Assembly: GCA_037951165.1 (NCBI GenBank)
Contig: JBBDHG010000097.1
Coordinates: forward strand, 3,350,501-3,414,500
Reading direction: 5' to 3'
Length of the DNA: 64,000 nt
Origin: Lophius americanus
Taxonomy: Eukaryota; Chordata; Actinopteri; Lophiiformes; Lophiidae
Under the pieces are notes generated by a model. That model had not been told where the DNA came from. It worked only from the letters and a program-made list of their open reading frames with translations, and ran no database searches. Positions 11,436-24,539 of the stretch are shown here, piece by piece. Positions within the stretch are counted from its first letter, which is position 1, and every line of letters begins with the position of its first letter. Both the position numbers and the translations under genes were made by a program.

Positions 11436-14400
11436 TAATTTAATTTGATGTACTTGGAGTGTTTCACTGGATGACATTGGACTATTACGAACCTGGACTG
11501 TTTCACTGTATGAACCTGGAGTGTTTTAATTTGGATGAACCTGGACCGTTTTAATTGGATGAACTTTAACTATTTTAATTGGATGAACCTGGACTTTTTC
11601 ATTCTATGAACCTGGAATGTTTAATTGGATGAACCTACACTGTTTCAACCTGGACTGTTTCACGATATGAACCTGGACTGTTTCACTGTCTGAACCTGGA
11701 CTGTTTTAATTGGATGAACCTGAACTACATCCATTTGATGAACCTGGACTGTTTCACTGTATAAACCTGGACTGTTTTAATTGGATGAACCTGGACTGAT
11801 GCACTTTATGAACCTGGACTGTTTCACTGTATGAACCTGGACTATTTTCATTTAATAAACCTGGATTGTTTCACTGTATGAACCTGAACTGTTTCACTGT
11901 ATGAACCTGGACTGTTTTCACTGGATGAACCTGGACTGTTTTAATTGGATGAACCTGGACTGTTTTAATTGGATGAGCCTGGACTGATGTACTGTATGAA
12001 CCTGGACTGTTTTAATTGTATGATCCTGGACTGTTTCACTGCATGAACCTGGACTGTTTTCATGAGATGAACCTGGACTTTTTCCCTGTATGAGCCTGGA
12101 CTGTTTTCATTCGATGAACCTGAACTATTTTAATTGGATGAGCCTGGACTGTTTCATTGTATGAACCTGGACTTATTCACTGTATGAACCGGAACCGTTT
12201 CAGTGTATATACCTGAACTATTATACTGAGATGAACCTGGACTGTTTCACTTCATGAACCTGAACAGTTTCACTGTGTCAACCTGGACTGTTTTAATTGG
12301 ATGAACTTGGACTGTTTCACTGTATGAACCTGGACTGTTTTCATTGGATGAACATAAACTATTTTAACTGGATGAACCTGGAGTTTTTCACTGGATAAAC
12401 CTGGACTACTTTAAATGGAAGAATCTGGATCGTTTCACTACATGAACCTGGAGTGATTCACTCTATGAACCTGAACTGTTTCTCTGTTTGAACTTGGACT
12501 GTTTTAATTGATAAATCTCGACTATCTTAATTGGATGAACCTGGACTCTTTCACTGTATGAACCTGGACTGTTTCTCTGTATGAACCTCAACCATTTTCA
12601 TTGGATGAACCTGGAGTGTTTCACTGTATGAACCTGGAATGTTTCACAGTATGAACCTTGACTCTTTCACAGTATGAACCTGGACTGTTTTAATTGGATC
12701 AAGCTGAACTATTTTAATTTGCCGAACCTCGACTGTTTTATGCTTTAATTAGAGATACCTGGCCTTTTTCAATGTATGAACCTGGACTCTTTTCATTGCA
12801 TGAACCTGGACTGTTTCACTGTATGAACCTGAACTGTTTCACTGTGTGAACCTTGGCTGTTTTCATTTGATGAACCTGTACTCTTCCACTGTATGAACCC
12901 GGACTGTTTTAATTGGATGAGCCTGAACTATTTTAATTTACTGAAACTTGACTATTTCACTGTATTAACCTGGACTGTTTTAATTGGATGAACCTGGACT
13001 GTTTTCATTGGACGAACCTGGACTGTTTCACGATATGAACCTGGACTGTTTCACAGGATGAACCTGGACTGTTTTAATTTTGATAAATCTGAACAATTTT
13101 AATTGGAAGAACCTGGATTATTTTAATTGGATGAACCTGGACTGATGCACTTTATGAACCTGGACTGTTTCACTGTATGAACCTGGACTATTTTCATTTA
13201 ATAAACCTGGATTGTTTCACTGTATGAACCTGAACTGTTTCACTGTATGAACCTAGACTGTTTTCACTGGATGAACCTGGACTGTTTTAATTGGATGAAC
13301 CTGGACTGTTTTAATTGGATGAACCTGGACTGATGTACTGTATGAACCTGGACTGTTTTAATTGTATGAACCTGGACTGTTTCACTGCATGAACCTGGAC
13401 TGTTTTCATTAGATGAACCTGGAGTATTTCACTGAATGAAACTGAATTGTTTCACTGTATGAACCTGGACTGTTATCATTCGATGAACCTTAACTACTTT
13501 AATTGGATGAACCTGGACTGTTTCATTGTATGAACCTTGATTGTTTTAATCGGATTAACCTGGACTTTTTCACTGTATGAGCCTGGACTGTTTTAATTGG
13601 AGCAACCTGAACTATTTTAATTTGATGAACCTGGACTGTTTTAATTGTATGAACCTGGACTTATTCACTGTATGAACCGGAACAGTTTCAGTGTATATAC
13701 CTGAACTATTATACTGAGATGAACCTGGACTGTTTCACTTCATGAACCTGAACAGTTTCACTGTGTCAACCTGGACTGTTTTAATTGGATGAACTTGGAC
13801 TGTTTCCCTGTATGAACCTGGACAGTTTTCATTGGATGAACCTAAACTATTTTAACTGGATGAACCTGGAGTTTTTCACTGGATGAACCTGGACTACTTT
13901 AAATGGATGAATCTGGATCGTTTCACTACATGAACCTGGACTGTTTCACTGTATGAACCTGAACTGTTTCACTGTGTGAACCTTGGCTGTTTTCATTTGA
14001 TGAACCTGTACTCTTCCACTGTATGAACCCGGACTGTTTTAATTGGATGAGCCTGAACTATTTTAATTTACTGAAACTTGACTATTTCACTGTATTAACC
14101 TGGACTGTTTTCATTGGATGAACCTGGACTGTTTTCATTGGACGAACCTGGACTGTTTCACGATATGAACCTGGACTGTTTCACAGGATGAACCTGGACT
14201 GTTTTAATTTTGATAAATCTGAACAATTTTAATTGGAAGAACCTGGATTATTTTAATTGGATGAACCTGGACTGATGCACTTTATGAACCTGGACTGTTT
14301 CACTGTATGAACCTGGACTATTTTCATTTAATAAACCTGGATTGTTTCACTGTATGAACCTGAACTGTTTCACTGTATGAACCTAGACTGTTTTCACTGG

Positions 14401-17400
14401 ATGAACCTGGACTGTTTTAATTGGATGAACCTGGACTGTTTTAATTGGATGAACCTGGACTGATGTACTGTATGAACCTGGACTGTTTTAATTGTATGAA
14501 CCTGGACTGTTTCACTGCATGAACCTGGACTGTTTTCATTAGATGAACCTGGAGTATTTCACTGAATGAAACTGAATTGTTTCACTGTATGAACCTGGAC
14601 TGTTATCATTCGATGAACCTTAACTACTTTAATTGGATGAACCTGGACTGTTTCATTGTATGAACCTTGATTGTTTTAATCGGATTAACCTGGACTTTTT
14701 CACTGTATGAGCCTGGACTGTTTTAATTGGAGCAACCTGAACTATTTTAATTTGATGAACCTGGACTGTTTTAATTGTATGAACCTGGACTGTTTTAATT
14801 GGATTAACCTGGACTTTTTCATTCTATGAACCTGGAATGTTTAATTGGATGAACCTACACTGTTTCAACCTGGACTGTTTCACGATATGAACCTGGACTG
14901 TTTCACTGTCTGAACCTGGACTGTTTTAATTGGATGAACCTGAACTATTTCCATTTGATGAACCTGGACTGTTTCAATGTATAAACCTGGACTGTTTTAA
15001 TTGGATGAACCTGGACTGATGCACTTTATGAACCTGGACTGTTTCACTGTATGAACCTGGACTATTTTCATTTAATAAACCTGGATTGTTTCACTGTATG
15101 AACCTGAACTGTTTCACTGTATGAACCTGGACTGTTTTCACTGGATGAACCTGGACTGTTTTAATTGGATGAACCTGGACTGTTTTAATTGGATGAGCCT
15201 GGACTGATGTACTGTATGAACCTGGACTGTTTTAATTGTATGATCCTGGACTGTTTCACTGCATGAACCTGGACTGTTTTCATGAGATGAACCTGGACTT
15301 TTTCACTGTATGAGCCTGGACTGTTTTCATTCGATGAACCTGAACTATTTTAATTGGATGAGCCTGGACTGTTTCATTGTATGAACCTGGACTTATTCAC
15401 TGTATGAACCGGAACCGTTTCAGTGTATATACCTGAACTATTATACTGAGATGAACCTGGACTGTTTCACTTCATGAACCTGAACAGTTTCACTGTGTGA
15501 ACCTGGACTGTTTTAATTGGATGAACTTGGACTGTTTCACTGTATGAACCTGGACTGTTTTCATTGGATGAACATAAACTATTTTAACTGGATGAACCTG
15601 GAATTTTTCACTGGATGAACCTGGACTACTTTAAATGGAAGAGCCTGGACTGTTTCATTGTATGAACCTGGACTTATTCACTGTATGAACCGGAACCGTT
15701 TCAGTGTATATACCTGAACTATTATACTGAGATGAACCTGGACTGTTTCACTTCATGAACCTGAACAGTTTCACTGTGTGAACCTGGACTGTTTTAATTG
15801 GATGAACTTGGACTGTTTCACTGTATGAACCTGGACTGTTTTCATTGGATGAACATAAACTAGTTTAACTGGATGAACCTGGAGTTTTTCACTGGATGAA
15901 CCTGGACTACTTTAAATGGAAGAATCTGGATCGTTTCACTACATGAACCTGGAGTGATTCACTCTATGAACCTGAACTGTTTCTCTGTTTGAACTTGGAC
16001 TGTTTTAATTGATAAATCTCGACTATCTTAATTGGATGAACCTGGACTGTTTCTCTGTATGAACCTCAACCATTTTCATTGGATGAACCTGGAGTGTTTC
16101 ACTGTATGAACCTGGAATGTTTCACAGTATGAACCTAGACTCTTTCACAGTATGAACCTGGACTGTTTTAATTGGATCAACCTGAACTATTTTAATTTGC
16201 CGAACCTCGACTGTTTTATGCTTTAATTAGAGATACCTGGCCTTTTTCACTGTATGAACCTGGACTCTTTTCATTGCATGAACCTGGACTGTTTCACTGT
16301 ATGAACCTGAACTGTTTCACTGTGTGAACCTTGGCTGTTTTCATTTGATGAACCTGTACTCTTCCACTGTATGAACCCGGACTGTTTTAATTGGATGAGC
16401 CTGAACTATTTTAATTTACTGAAACTTGACTATTTCACTGTATTAACCTGGACTGTTTTCATTGGATGAACCTGGACTGTTTTCATTGGACGAACCTGGA
16501 CTGTTTCACGATATGAACCTGGACTGTTTCACAGGATGAACCTGGACTGTTTTAATTTTGATAAATCTGAACAATTTTAATTGGAAGAACCTGGATTATT
16601 TTAATTGGATGAACCTGGACTGATGCACTTTATGAACCTGGACTGTTTCACTGTATGAACCTGGACTATTTTCATTTAATAAACCTGGATTGTTTCACTG
16701 TATGAACCTGAACTGTTTCACTGTATGAACCTAGACTGTTTTCACTGGATGAACCTGGACTGTTTTAATTGGATGAACCTGGACTGTTTTAATTGGATGA
16801 ACCTGGACTGATGTACTGTATGAACCTGGACTGTTTTAATTGTATGAACCTGGACTGTTTCACTGCATGAACCTGGACTGTTTTCATTAGATGAACCTGG
16901 AGTATTTCACTGAATGAAACTGAATTGTTTCACTGTATGAACCTGGACTGTTATCATTCGATGAACCTGAACTACTTTAATTGGATGAACCTGGACTGTT
17001 TCATTGTATGAACCTTGATTGTTTTAATCGGATTAACCTGGACTTTTTCACTGTATGAGCCTGGAATGTTTTATTTGGAGCAACCTGAACTATTTTAATT
17101 TGATGAACCTGGACTGTTTTAATTGTATGAACCTGGACTTATTCACTGTATGAACCGGAACCGTTTCAGTGTATATACCTGAACTATTATACTGAGATGA
17201 ACCTGGACTGTTTCACTTCATGAACCTGAACAGTTTCACTGTGTCAACCTGGACTGTTTTAATTGGATGAACTTGGACTGTTTCACTGTATGAACCTGGA
17301 CAGTTTTCATTGGATGAACCTAAACTATTTTAACTGGATGAACCTGGAGTTTTTCACTGGATGAACCTGGACTACTTTAAATGGATGAATCTGGATCGTT

Positions 17401-17427
17401 TCACTACATGAACCTGGACTGTTGCAC
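11436..17427 (+). repeat. Large tandem array, domain II with higher-order blocks
   Basis: About 6 kb of the same unit type, dominated by the CACTGTAT and AATTGGAT ends. It has a clear higher-order structure. Block A (about 11583-13948) is repeated as block A' (about 14803-17426). In between, block B (about 13949-14802) is a copy of the part of A starting near 12819, at an offset of 1130. Rare variant units, for example 'cagtgtatatacctgaacta' at 12201, 13689, 15421, 15702 and 17167, fix the register. The array ends abruptly at 17427 inside a unit. Confidence 0.95.
14803..17426 (+). repeat. Block A', recent duplicate of 11583-13948
   Basis: The offset to block A is exactly 3220 bases from 11583 to about 12440. 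It is then 3501 after an extra tandem copy of 281 bases in A' (15380-15660 repeated at 15661-15941), then 3478 after loss of one 23-base unit near 16040. In the parts compared by eye (11641-11820 against 14861-15040, and 12841-13000 against 16319-16478) only a few substitutions are seen, so the duplication is recent. Confidence 0.85.
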
Positions 17428-18600
17428 TGGATGAAGTATTGCAGAAGTATAAATATGGCTCTGACTAATGTAGGACTTTCTTGCATCAAGCATTGCCATG
17501 TTGCCATGGCTACTTATTGATATGAATAGCAGTTGCATATACAGCAGTAAGAGTAGTAGTGTTACATTGTTTGCCATTAGAATTGTCATCCTGTTACGGT
17601 TACAGATTTAACTAATTGAGTGAATTCCCATTGTCTCTTATGAGATTATTTGTTTTATTTTTTTGCCAAAACCATTTTTGACTTTTTATCAAAACAAAAG
17701 CAGTTTAGTCCTGATCAAGCTACACATTTTCATGTATCACATATGCTGTAAAATCATTGAGACCGGATGAAAACAAAAAAAAATTGCTCAGTAGAACACA
17801 AAAGAAAAGGAAGAATTTTGGTCTGATAAAGGTTTTAGACTGTTTATAATTAGTTTAATAGTGAGGTTTTGGACACTTAAGCACTTACCCAAATCTTTTG
17901 TACGTTTCTTTAACTTTGACTACGCTACAATATTGTAAGAAATTAGATCTGCATTTACCCAATCCCCTAGTTGCAAATTGCGGTTGCAGGACTTGCCCCT
18001 GGACCCTACAACATGGGGACTGAAGGGATACATCTAAATGGTAGACGACCAACTTAATGAGTTACCTAATCAGAAACCTTTATGTAGAGCATATAAAAGG
18101 TACAGAGGAAAATTTCAGCTTGCCAAATAGTGACCTTTTTGGAAAATAGTCAAACTAATAGGCAACTGCCTCTTGCAGAAAAGTGAACCTGCATTGATTA
18201 TTGAAGGTTATATAGTGAGTTTTATTAATATTCATTAAATATTTATAAATTGTTATGAAGCTAATGAATTACCTAATTATTAACAATTAGGTAAAACAGG
18301 TAAAAAAAGGATAGAAGGTAGCTACATTTTGCCAAACGGTGAACCTGCATTGATTGCCAAAAGCTAACATCGCTAATTGGTCATTGATGATTTATAATGT
18401 GTTAACCTAATGAAATACCCAAGTATTAACTGTTTATAAATCTTTTTTTTTTAAATCATAGAAGTCTTAATGTAAAATGAAACAATCTATCACTACTTTA
18501 GCAATAATAAATGTAATGCCTGTGTAGAATAAAGAGTTAATGCCTTTTTGGAATTTTCCTTGAGATAGATTTTGTTATGATTTGCTGTTACATAAATACA
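17428..18600. other. No gene recognised
   Basis: AT-rich unique-looking DNA flanking the array. Two segments near 18110-18200 and 18320-18370 share 'gccaaa', 'gtgaacctgcattgatt' and so look like a diverged local duplication about 200 bases apart. Confidence 0.45.
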
Positions 18601-18601
18601 G

Positions 18602-18997
18602 TTGACCTGCTCCCACACTAATAGTGTTGCAGAACAGATGGTTTCAATATCTCTAACACAGGAACCGTCCCTTTTGCTACGAAGACTGAGAGCATATGCC
18701 ATGATGAGCTATCTGGCAATAATCCAGTCTGTTCTCACAGCCATCACTGTCTGGTTTTGTTCTGCCAACAAACAAAACACAGATAGGCTAGAGCGGACCG
18801 CCAGGATCGAACAGAGAACATTACCAGAGCCAATTTGTCTCCCACACAGCAACAGGTTTAGGAAACCAGTCTTAGACTCATCAATCCTCGGACAAAAACT
18901 GTTCCAATGTCTCGTCTCTGGCGTTGTATCCCTAAATGACCGAACACAAGAAAAGTGTTTTTCCCAGATCCATCAGTTTAAGAAAGACTTAAAATAG
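18602..18997 (+). pseudogene. LINE reverse-transcriptase C-terminal fragment (Rex1/CR1-like)
   Basis: A 131-codon open frame. Its middle reads LRAYAMMSYLAIIQSVLTAI, then TVWFCSANKQNTDRLERTAR. This follows the order of the post-RT segment of CR1/Rex1-type fish LINEs, where 'tfYqSvv.SvL.f.i..W.g' is followed by a basic 'rL.rlvr.A' helix. The downstream part (FSQIHQFKKDLK) is weak. No RT catalytic motif is included and no poly(A) or microsatellite tail is obvious after 19000. The frame starts at an internal Met, not at a real gene start. This is a fossil fragment; the LINE group assignment is tentative. Confidence 0.5.
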
Positions 18998-19082
18998 CCA
19001 AAATAGTCAATGCATACGCAATTGACTGGGGAAGATCTATTTATTATACATTGGGTTTTACTTTAATAATATCTATTGTTAT

Positions 19083-19255
19083 CACCAGGGGGAGCTTTTA
19101 AAAAAAACACTCAACCTTTGACATGAATTTAAATTTAATTTGAGGTGTTTAATCAGGGTGAACGCTTGTACAATGCAGCGGATTGGCGACTTTTCAGGGA
19201 GATACAATTGCTGTCGGTGACAGCATAGGTCTAGTTTCTCTATAATATTTAAATC
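19083..19255 (-). repeat. Dispersed non-coding repeat family, copy B
   Basis: Contains 'ccagggggagctttta' (19086), 'aatttgaggtgtttaatcag' (19138), 'cttgtacaatgcag', 'gacttttcagggagataca' and 'gctgtcggtgacagcatagg' in the same order as copy C about 1 kb downstream and, inverted, as copies A and F. Confidence 0.6.
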
Positions 19256-20039
19256 ATTAGCAGAAGCTTTTTGTTGAAAACAATGTTTCTCGTCCGTAAC
19301 TTCACAACCATGAGTCCAATCAGGTGTGGCATTACACGCCATTGTAGGGTATACAGGTGCCACAAGCCCCCTGACTGATTACAACACTCTGGAATACGGG
19401 GAATACTGAGGTCAAATTTACTCGATGCAACTTTGCACATCCCATCTCATTCTGTTTTATGCCCAGCGTTGTGTAAATACTGATTAATCTTTTTAACTGT
19501 TCTCCCAACCTTTCAGTAGGCCGCAGAACATACAGATTCTACTAATGAATAGATGGTGTCGTGGAACATTTTGCAGGTGTTTGGACTCTTTTGTCAGGAT
19601 TCATGAGCCTGACATGACTCTGTTGTAGAACCAGTTCTACTTTGTCAGATATAAACTTGAAAATGTCTCCCAGCCTCCCATTAAACCTGCAGGGAGAAAA
19701 TTTAAGACACTAATCATAGGCTGAGGTCTTTTTGAGTGTAATTTTAATGTAAATGTGAAGCCGGAAGATGTACATCATGTCAGTCCCTGTGGTCACTGTT
19801 CAATCCCCCCAAGTCCCTGAACGAAGCAATCATATAATGGACTGAACGAGGCTCACGGGTTTTATTTTCACTTCGAAATTTCATGCAAATGGTTTAAGGA
19901 AGGAACGGCGGGGGCGGCGGAGAGTATATTAATTTCAACAGGATAGAATACGTGCAAATTACACATAGCCCACTGTTTTTTTATAAATAACACTGTTTAT
20001 CAGCCGTAAATTCTTAATTGTTGGTCCTATTTAGTCTAA
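19256..20039. other. No gene recognised
   Basis: Unique-looking sequence between two copies of the dispersed repeat. A small GGGGGCGGCGG patch lies at 19909-19920. Confidence 0.4.
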
Positions 20040-20265
20040 CTTTAGTGAATATGAATTGACTTAAGGGGATATATCATATTTTAGTCACAAGGGTTGAACT
20101 TTCTTTACAGAAAAACACGTTTTTAAGACATAACTTCACATTCAATTTGAGGAGTTCCAATTAGGGGGATTTCTTGTACAACGCAGGGAAATGAGGACTT
20201 TTCATGGATATACCTTTGCTGTCGGGGACGAGCGTAAAGGTCTAGTTCTTCGGTCAGTTTCAGTG
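20040..20265 (-). repeat. Dispersed non-coding repeat family, copy C
   Basis: 'caatttgaggagttccaatt' (20143), 'cttgtacaacgcagggaaat', 'gacttttcatggatatacc' and 'gctgtcggggacgagcgtaa' (20219) match copy B in order and orientation, and match copy F inverted. The open frame at 20191-20427 runs through this repeat and is not a gene. Confidence 0.65.
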
Positions 20266-21389
20266 GCACAGAAAGCCAGCAGAGTCCGTCAAACATCAGA
20301 TATGCTCCTGAATCGGCTGCTCTTGAAGTCTGGCTGGGATTTTCCAAGGTCTGATCCTATACATTTATGTTTCTCATTAATGGACTGTTCTCTACATATT
20401 TTGTTTTATGTTGAAGACTGTACGTAGAAGGCATTAAATCCATTTAAACTTTGTTTAACTCTAAACAAAGCCACATCCGGCCCACAGAATGATTATATTC
20501 GGCACACGAGACAATATGTTATCACTAGAAGAAATGGCCAACAGGTAAACGCTGGTGCAAACACCACAGATACTACAAGCCCCAGAATGCACTACGATAG
20601 CCGGCGTGTCAACCAAGAGCGCCAGCTCCTACTCTATCATTTATCAATGTTTATTAAACTTTAATTTAATTTGAAAAGCACCTCACCGTTTTCTGAGGAG
20701 TAGCTGCTCCTGACTGCAGCAACAGATACGAAACTTTTTTCTCTTCCCTTGGTTTGTTTATAATTCTTTAAAATGAGTAAATAAAAGAAGAAAATAAATT
20801 GTCATAATACCTCAAATTAAACATGGCCAATTAGAGTGCTGTTCGGCCCTCGATGTGGGATTTTGGACACTTTTGGGATTGTGTTTGACCCCCTATATGT
20901 CCTTGACATCCAACATGTTGTCTTAGATATCTTTGTAAAAGGTAACTATTTAATACAGGCATGGAGAATTACCACGTTGCCACGTTTGTATATTTTGCAA
21001 ATTGTCCTTATTTTTTATGAGAGGATTTGCTTGACAGTTTTTATGTATATATATTAAATATTTTTGCACTCAAATGGATATCAGAGTAGCTCAAGCTGCT
21101 CATTGTGTTGTCTTATTTTCAGGTATGCTGTAAAAACTGTGAGACGAGAAACACTTGGAATGTTAATTTTAATAGTAATAAAAACAGTTTACTTAATAGT
21201 AGTAAACTGCACACTCAGTACAAACACACAAACATACATATGTACTGTATATATATATAAAGTTAAAAGTATTTTGTTTTTTAAATTAGATCAAATCAAA
21301 TCAACCGCTCCGCAGTGTGATTGACATTACATAAACGCACATTAAACATGAAAATCAATAAATATTATCTATATCAGTGGGATGGGCCC
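20266..21389. other. No gene recognised
   Basis: AT-rich, unique-looking. Small open frames at 20836-21324 contain hydrophobic runs but have no family motif. They are probably chance frames in T-rich DNA. Confidence 0.4.
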
Positions 21390-21990
21390 AATATCAGAGA
21401 TATTATGGAATCATCATCTTCCTTTTGTATCAGCGGGATAACGCAAAATCTATTTCATGGATCATTTTCAAATTTTATACCCGCATAGACCTTAGAGCGA
21501 GGAAAATCTGTTTTTTTAGGAGTTCGTTTCATCACCAAAATCATTTCTCAACCAATTTCTCAACTTGGTACATATGAATCAACTGAAGGAGACGTATCTT
21601 GTATACATTGTTTTACTACGATAGATACTTTGACATTTTACTCACTACTGGGCACTTTTTTTTTACAGTGAAACGCAGGTAGAGATTATTGTTTCCCGGA
21701 CAGAATTAAAAAACGGTTTCATGGATAATTTTCAAATTTTATACCCACATAGACCTTACTGCGAGTGACAACTGGATATGTCGAAATATCCAATATAATA
21801 TGGGAAAAAATAGTTATATATATCTGACAATAGGGGGAGCTTTATCTACAATAGTTTTAGCGCCATACTTTCTCAACCATTGATCTGATTTAGTCAGGTG
21901 CATAAGAATCAACACGGGGAGACTTATCTTATGTCAATTGTGTTTATATTACAATGTGTCAATTGTGTTTATATTATATATTACAGTGTT
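21390..21990 (-). repeat. Dispersed non-coding repeat family, copy D
   Basis: Inverted copy with two internal cycles: 'atttcatggatcattttc' then 'acccgcatagacctta' (21451-21496), and 'tttcatggataattttc' then 'acccacatagacctta' (21717-21758). The cycles are about 262 bases apart. 'caatagggggagcttta' (21828-21844) is the family landmark. A 20-base piece, 'tgtcaattgtgtttatatta', is tandemly repeated with a 25-base period near 21932 and 21957. Confidence 0.6.
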
Positions 21991-22859
21991 TTCATAGAGT
22001 ATGATGCAGATAGGGAAAGTTGCAGCGTTCCTAGATCAAACATCTGAAAACATTTATTTCATTTTAAGTCACATTCAGTTTTCTCCAAAGTATCAAGATC
22101 TGCTTTTCTTTTGAAATGTCCTGCTATATTTGCTGCTGTAAATGATGTAACATTGCACGTGGAAATGTTTACAATCCTGGCAGCAACATCTTGTATGCAT
22201 ATACTAACTTCATGTAACATGAAGTTAGTAGTTCACATAAAAGTGGAGTGCATAAAATTTAAGGGTATCTCTTTCAACACATTGAATAAATAAATCTCAG
22301 CTGTTGTGTTATGAGACCTTTGTATCTACAGAGGAGCGTGGCCTCCTTCAATGGCGGCCAACATGTTTGTGTTACCTTGTTTATACAGTAGCCTACAAAG
22401 GACAAAATGAACACTACTCTATCAAGGTTTGTTGGCTGAATTGGAAGAACGACCATTGAGAAACAATTTAACTTTGAAAAACGTCAAAAATTTGAAAAAA
22501 TATTATAAATAAGTTGTTGCTCAATAAATACTCTCCTTTCGGTGTAGAAGGATCCCCTCAATGGTACTTTCCCCGGCACTGATCGTCCCGCTGGAGGCAT
22601 TTCGTCTGCGGTAATGTGCCAAGACCAGCTCTTGGTCAGCTCGAAAAAGCTAACAGCTACTTTTTCCAATTTCCAGGGCCATGGACTGATGATCGTACTT
22701 ATTATTTAACAAAAAACAAAAACCTTAGGGATAGCATGTAGTTTTTTCAGAAAATAGAGATGCTTCTTGTCTTTCTTGTAAATAAGGATGAAAGTCCAAT
22801 GTCACCTGTATTTAAACATGGGATTGGTAACTGTTGTCCTAGACCTCCTTAGACCCAAA
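21991..22859. other. No gene recognised; one short hairpin
   Basis: Unique-looking. At 22202-22230 an exact inverted repeat (arms 13 bases, loop TAA) spells 'tactaacttcatg' and its complement. Confidence 0.5.
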
Positions 22860-23500
22860 ACTAGCTCCTTTGTCATCATCACATTGAGCTGTAGTTAGTT
22901 CTGCTTACACCATTTGACAAATTTTCCTACCACAGCCCAGTACTCCGTCTCCTCACCCTGGATGAAACACCCAACTAAAGCAGAGTCTTCGGAGAATTTC
23001 TGTAGACGATAAGTCTCTGTCCTATTGTTGAAGTCCGAGTTGTACAAGGTGAAAAGGTGACTGTTCCTTGCGGGGTGCCAATGGTGCGGGGTGCCAATGG
23101 TGCTGACCACTCTGTTAGGCAACCAGTGCAGTAAGCGCACATACTGGCGTCTGCCAGTAAAAAAGTCAACAATCCAGGAAAAGCGAGAGACATCCATGTG
23201 CATCCTTGTCAACCTATCACCTACTTTAATTGACCTGAGGGTGTTAAACGCACTGGAGAAGTCAAAGAATCTGCTTTGAAATACAAATTCTAGGTCTATC
23301 TATCTGAAGGAACAAGCATGTGCTAATCTACAACAGATTGTAAATTACTTTTTTTTTTTTTTTAAAAGAAGTAACCTCCATAAAGGATTGACTAATCTCC
23401 AGTAATGATTTATCGCCAGCCTTTAAATCTACGGACAACTCCAACAAACCCTCCCAGTATCTCTCAGATACCAGGCGCTTCTTGTGCCTTCCTCACAGGA
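22860..23500 (-). pseudogene. Rex1/CR1-like LINE reverse transcriptase fragment
   Basis: LINE reverse transcriptases copy their own RNA into target DNA. On the minus strand the fragment reads from an N-terminal linker near 23490 (SERYWEGLLELSVDLKA region) into DFFTGRRQYVRL (the conserved 'tg.RpQyVrL' segment). It then gives IGTPQGTV (the 'GaPQGtvLSPfLF' RT core) and LQKFSEDSALVGC, the catalytic motif where two adjacent acidic residues are expected (F-S-D-D); here the first is Glu. A 16-base tandem duplication at 23070-23101 shifts the frame between the VVSTIGTP and GTPQGTV parts. It ends near 22900 with FVKWCKQN. Same group as the plus-strand fragment at 54440-54930. Inactive. Confidence 0.7.
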
Positions 23501-24539
23501 GGTGAACAAAAGTAAAAAAAGGAATCTCTGCTAACACTGTGTGCTTTGACTGTAGGATATTTAAAACACATGTCCGTATTTCACTGTGCCACATGTGCGT
23601 ACATCTTCAATATGAGCGAGTGCGGACCACCTGGCTTCAATCTCTGGCTATTTGGATTTCTCTGAACCACCTTGTTCCCTCTGCTGGAGAATATTTTTGA
23701 CCTCAGTCTTGCAGACGGTGGCGGTGCTCTACCACTTATTTTATTCAAAATGGCAGATCTCCCGCTTTTTTGGCGTGCGTCCATTTCTCCAGCAGGCTGA
23801 AAAGGAAAAAAAAAGGATATACCTTTTTTGGGTTATTTTAGGTTTTGTTTGAGAGTCATGAAATTTGTTTGTCAAGCATTTACAGTCATTAGCTTTTTTT
23901 ATTTTTTGGACTAAAACATCCAGCTACAGAAACCAGTGGCTGAATGTTTTAGTGTTGGATATGTCGTAAACTGGAAGATCTCCTTGGCTATCCATGCATG
24001 TGGGTTGAATCCAAGACATCTGGACTTCTGTTTTGGCTTTGAAACTTTTCACCTGTCACCCAAGAGGCTTCTTCAGTTCTAACTGCCCGGTCTTTCTCTA
24101 TGTACCTAAACTTACTGGATAGGAGACTGGAATACCTCAAACATAAATCACGCCAAATAAGCGTCAGGATCTACAATGTAAAGAGAATAATGACTAAACC
24201 AATATGATCAAATTTGTGGAAACCTGATGCAGGAGGTCTTGGATCTTCCAAATGAAAATTTAACACAACAGCAGCGCATCGCTCCGCGGCCACAAAACCC
24301 GCAGAAACGTGTACTTAAGGACAGGTTCAAGGGGCTGGGAGGAGATAATACGGTGCTTAGGGTGGGAGAAGGTGAAGCAAGCTGCAAAAAAAACATGATT
24401 CTGTGAGTGAGTTATAATCATGACTTGAAAAAAAAGTGTAGGCCACTGAATGCAGGGAAAGGGATTAAGATTGTGACTATTTCCAACTTTAAATTACATG
24501 TTGTTGTTGGTTTTTTTTAATCAATTAAAAGGGTTCAAC
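23501..24539. other. No gene recognised
   Basis: Unique-looking sequence with poly-T and poly-A runs and no domain-bearing frame. Confidence 0.4.

Noticed and set aside
7171..17427. CRISPR array or a repeat protein gene in the 23/24-bp array
   Set aside because: There are no unique spacers between repeats, and the organism is a vertebrate. Mixed 23- and 24-base units break every frame after a few units, so the MNLDCF-type frames are products of the repeat.
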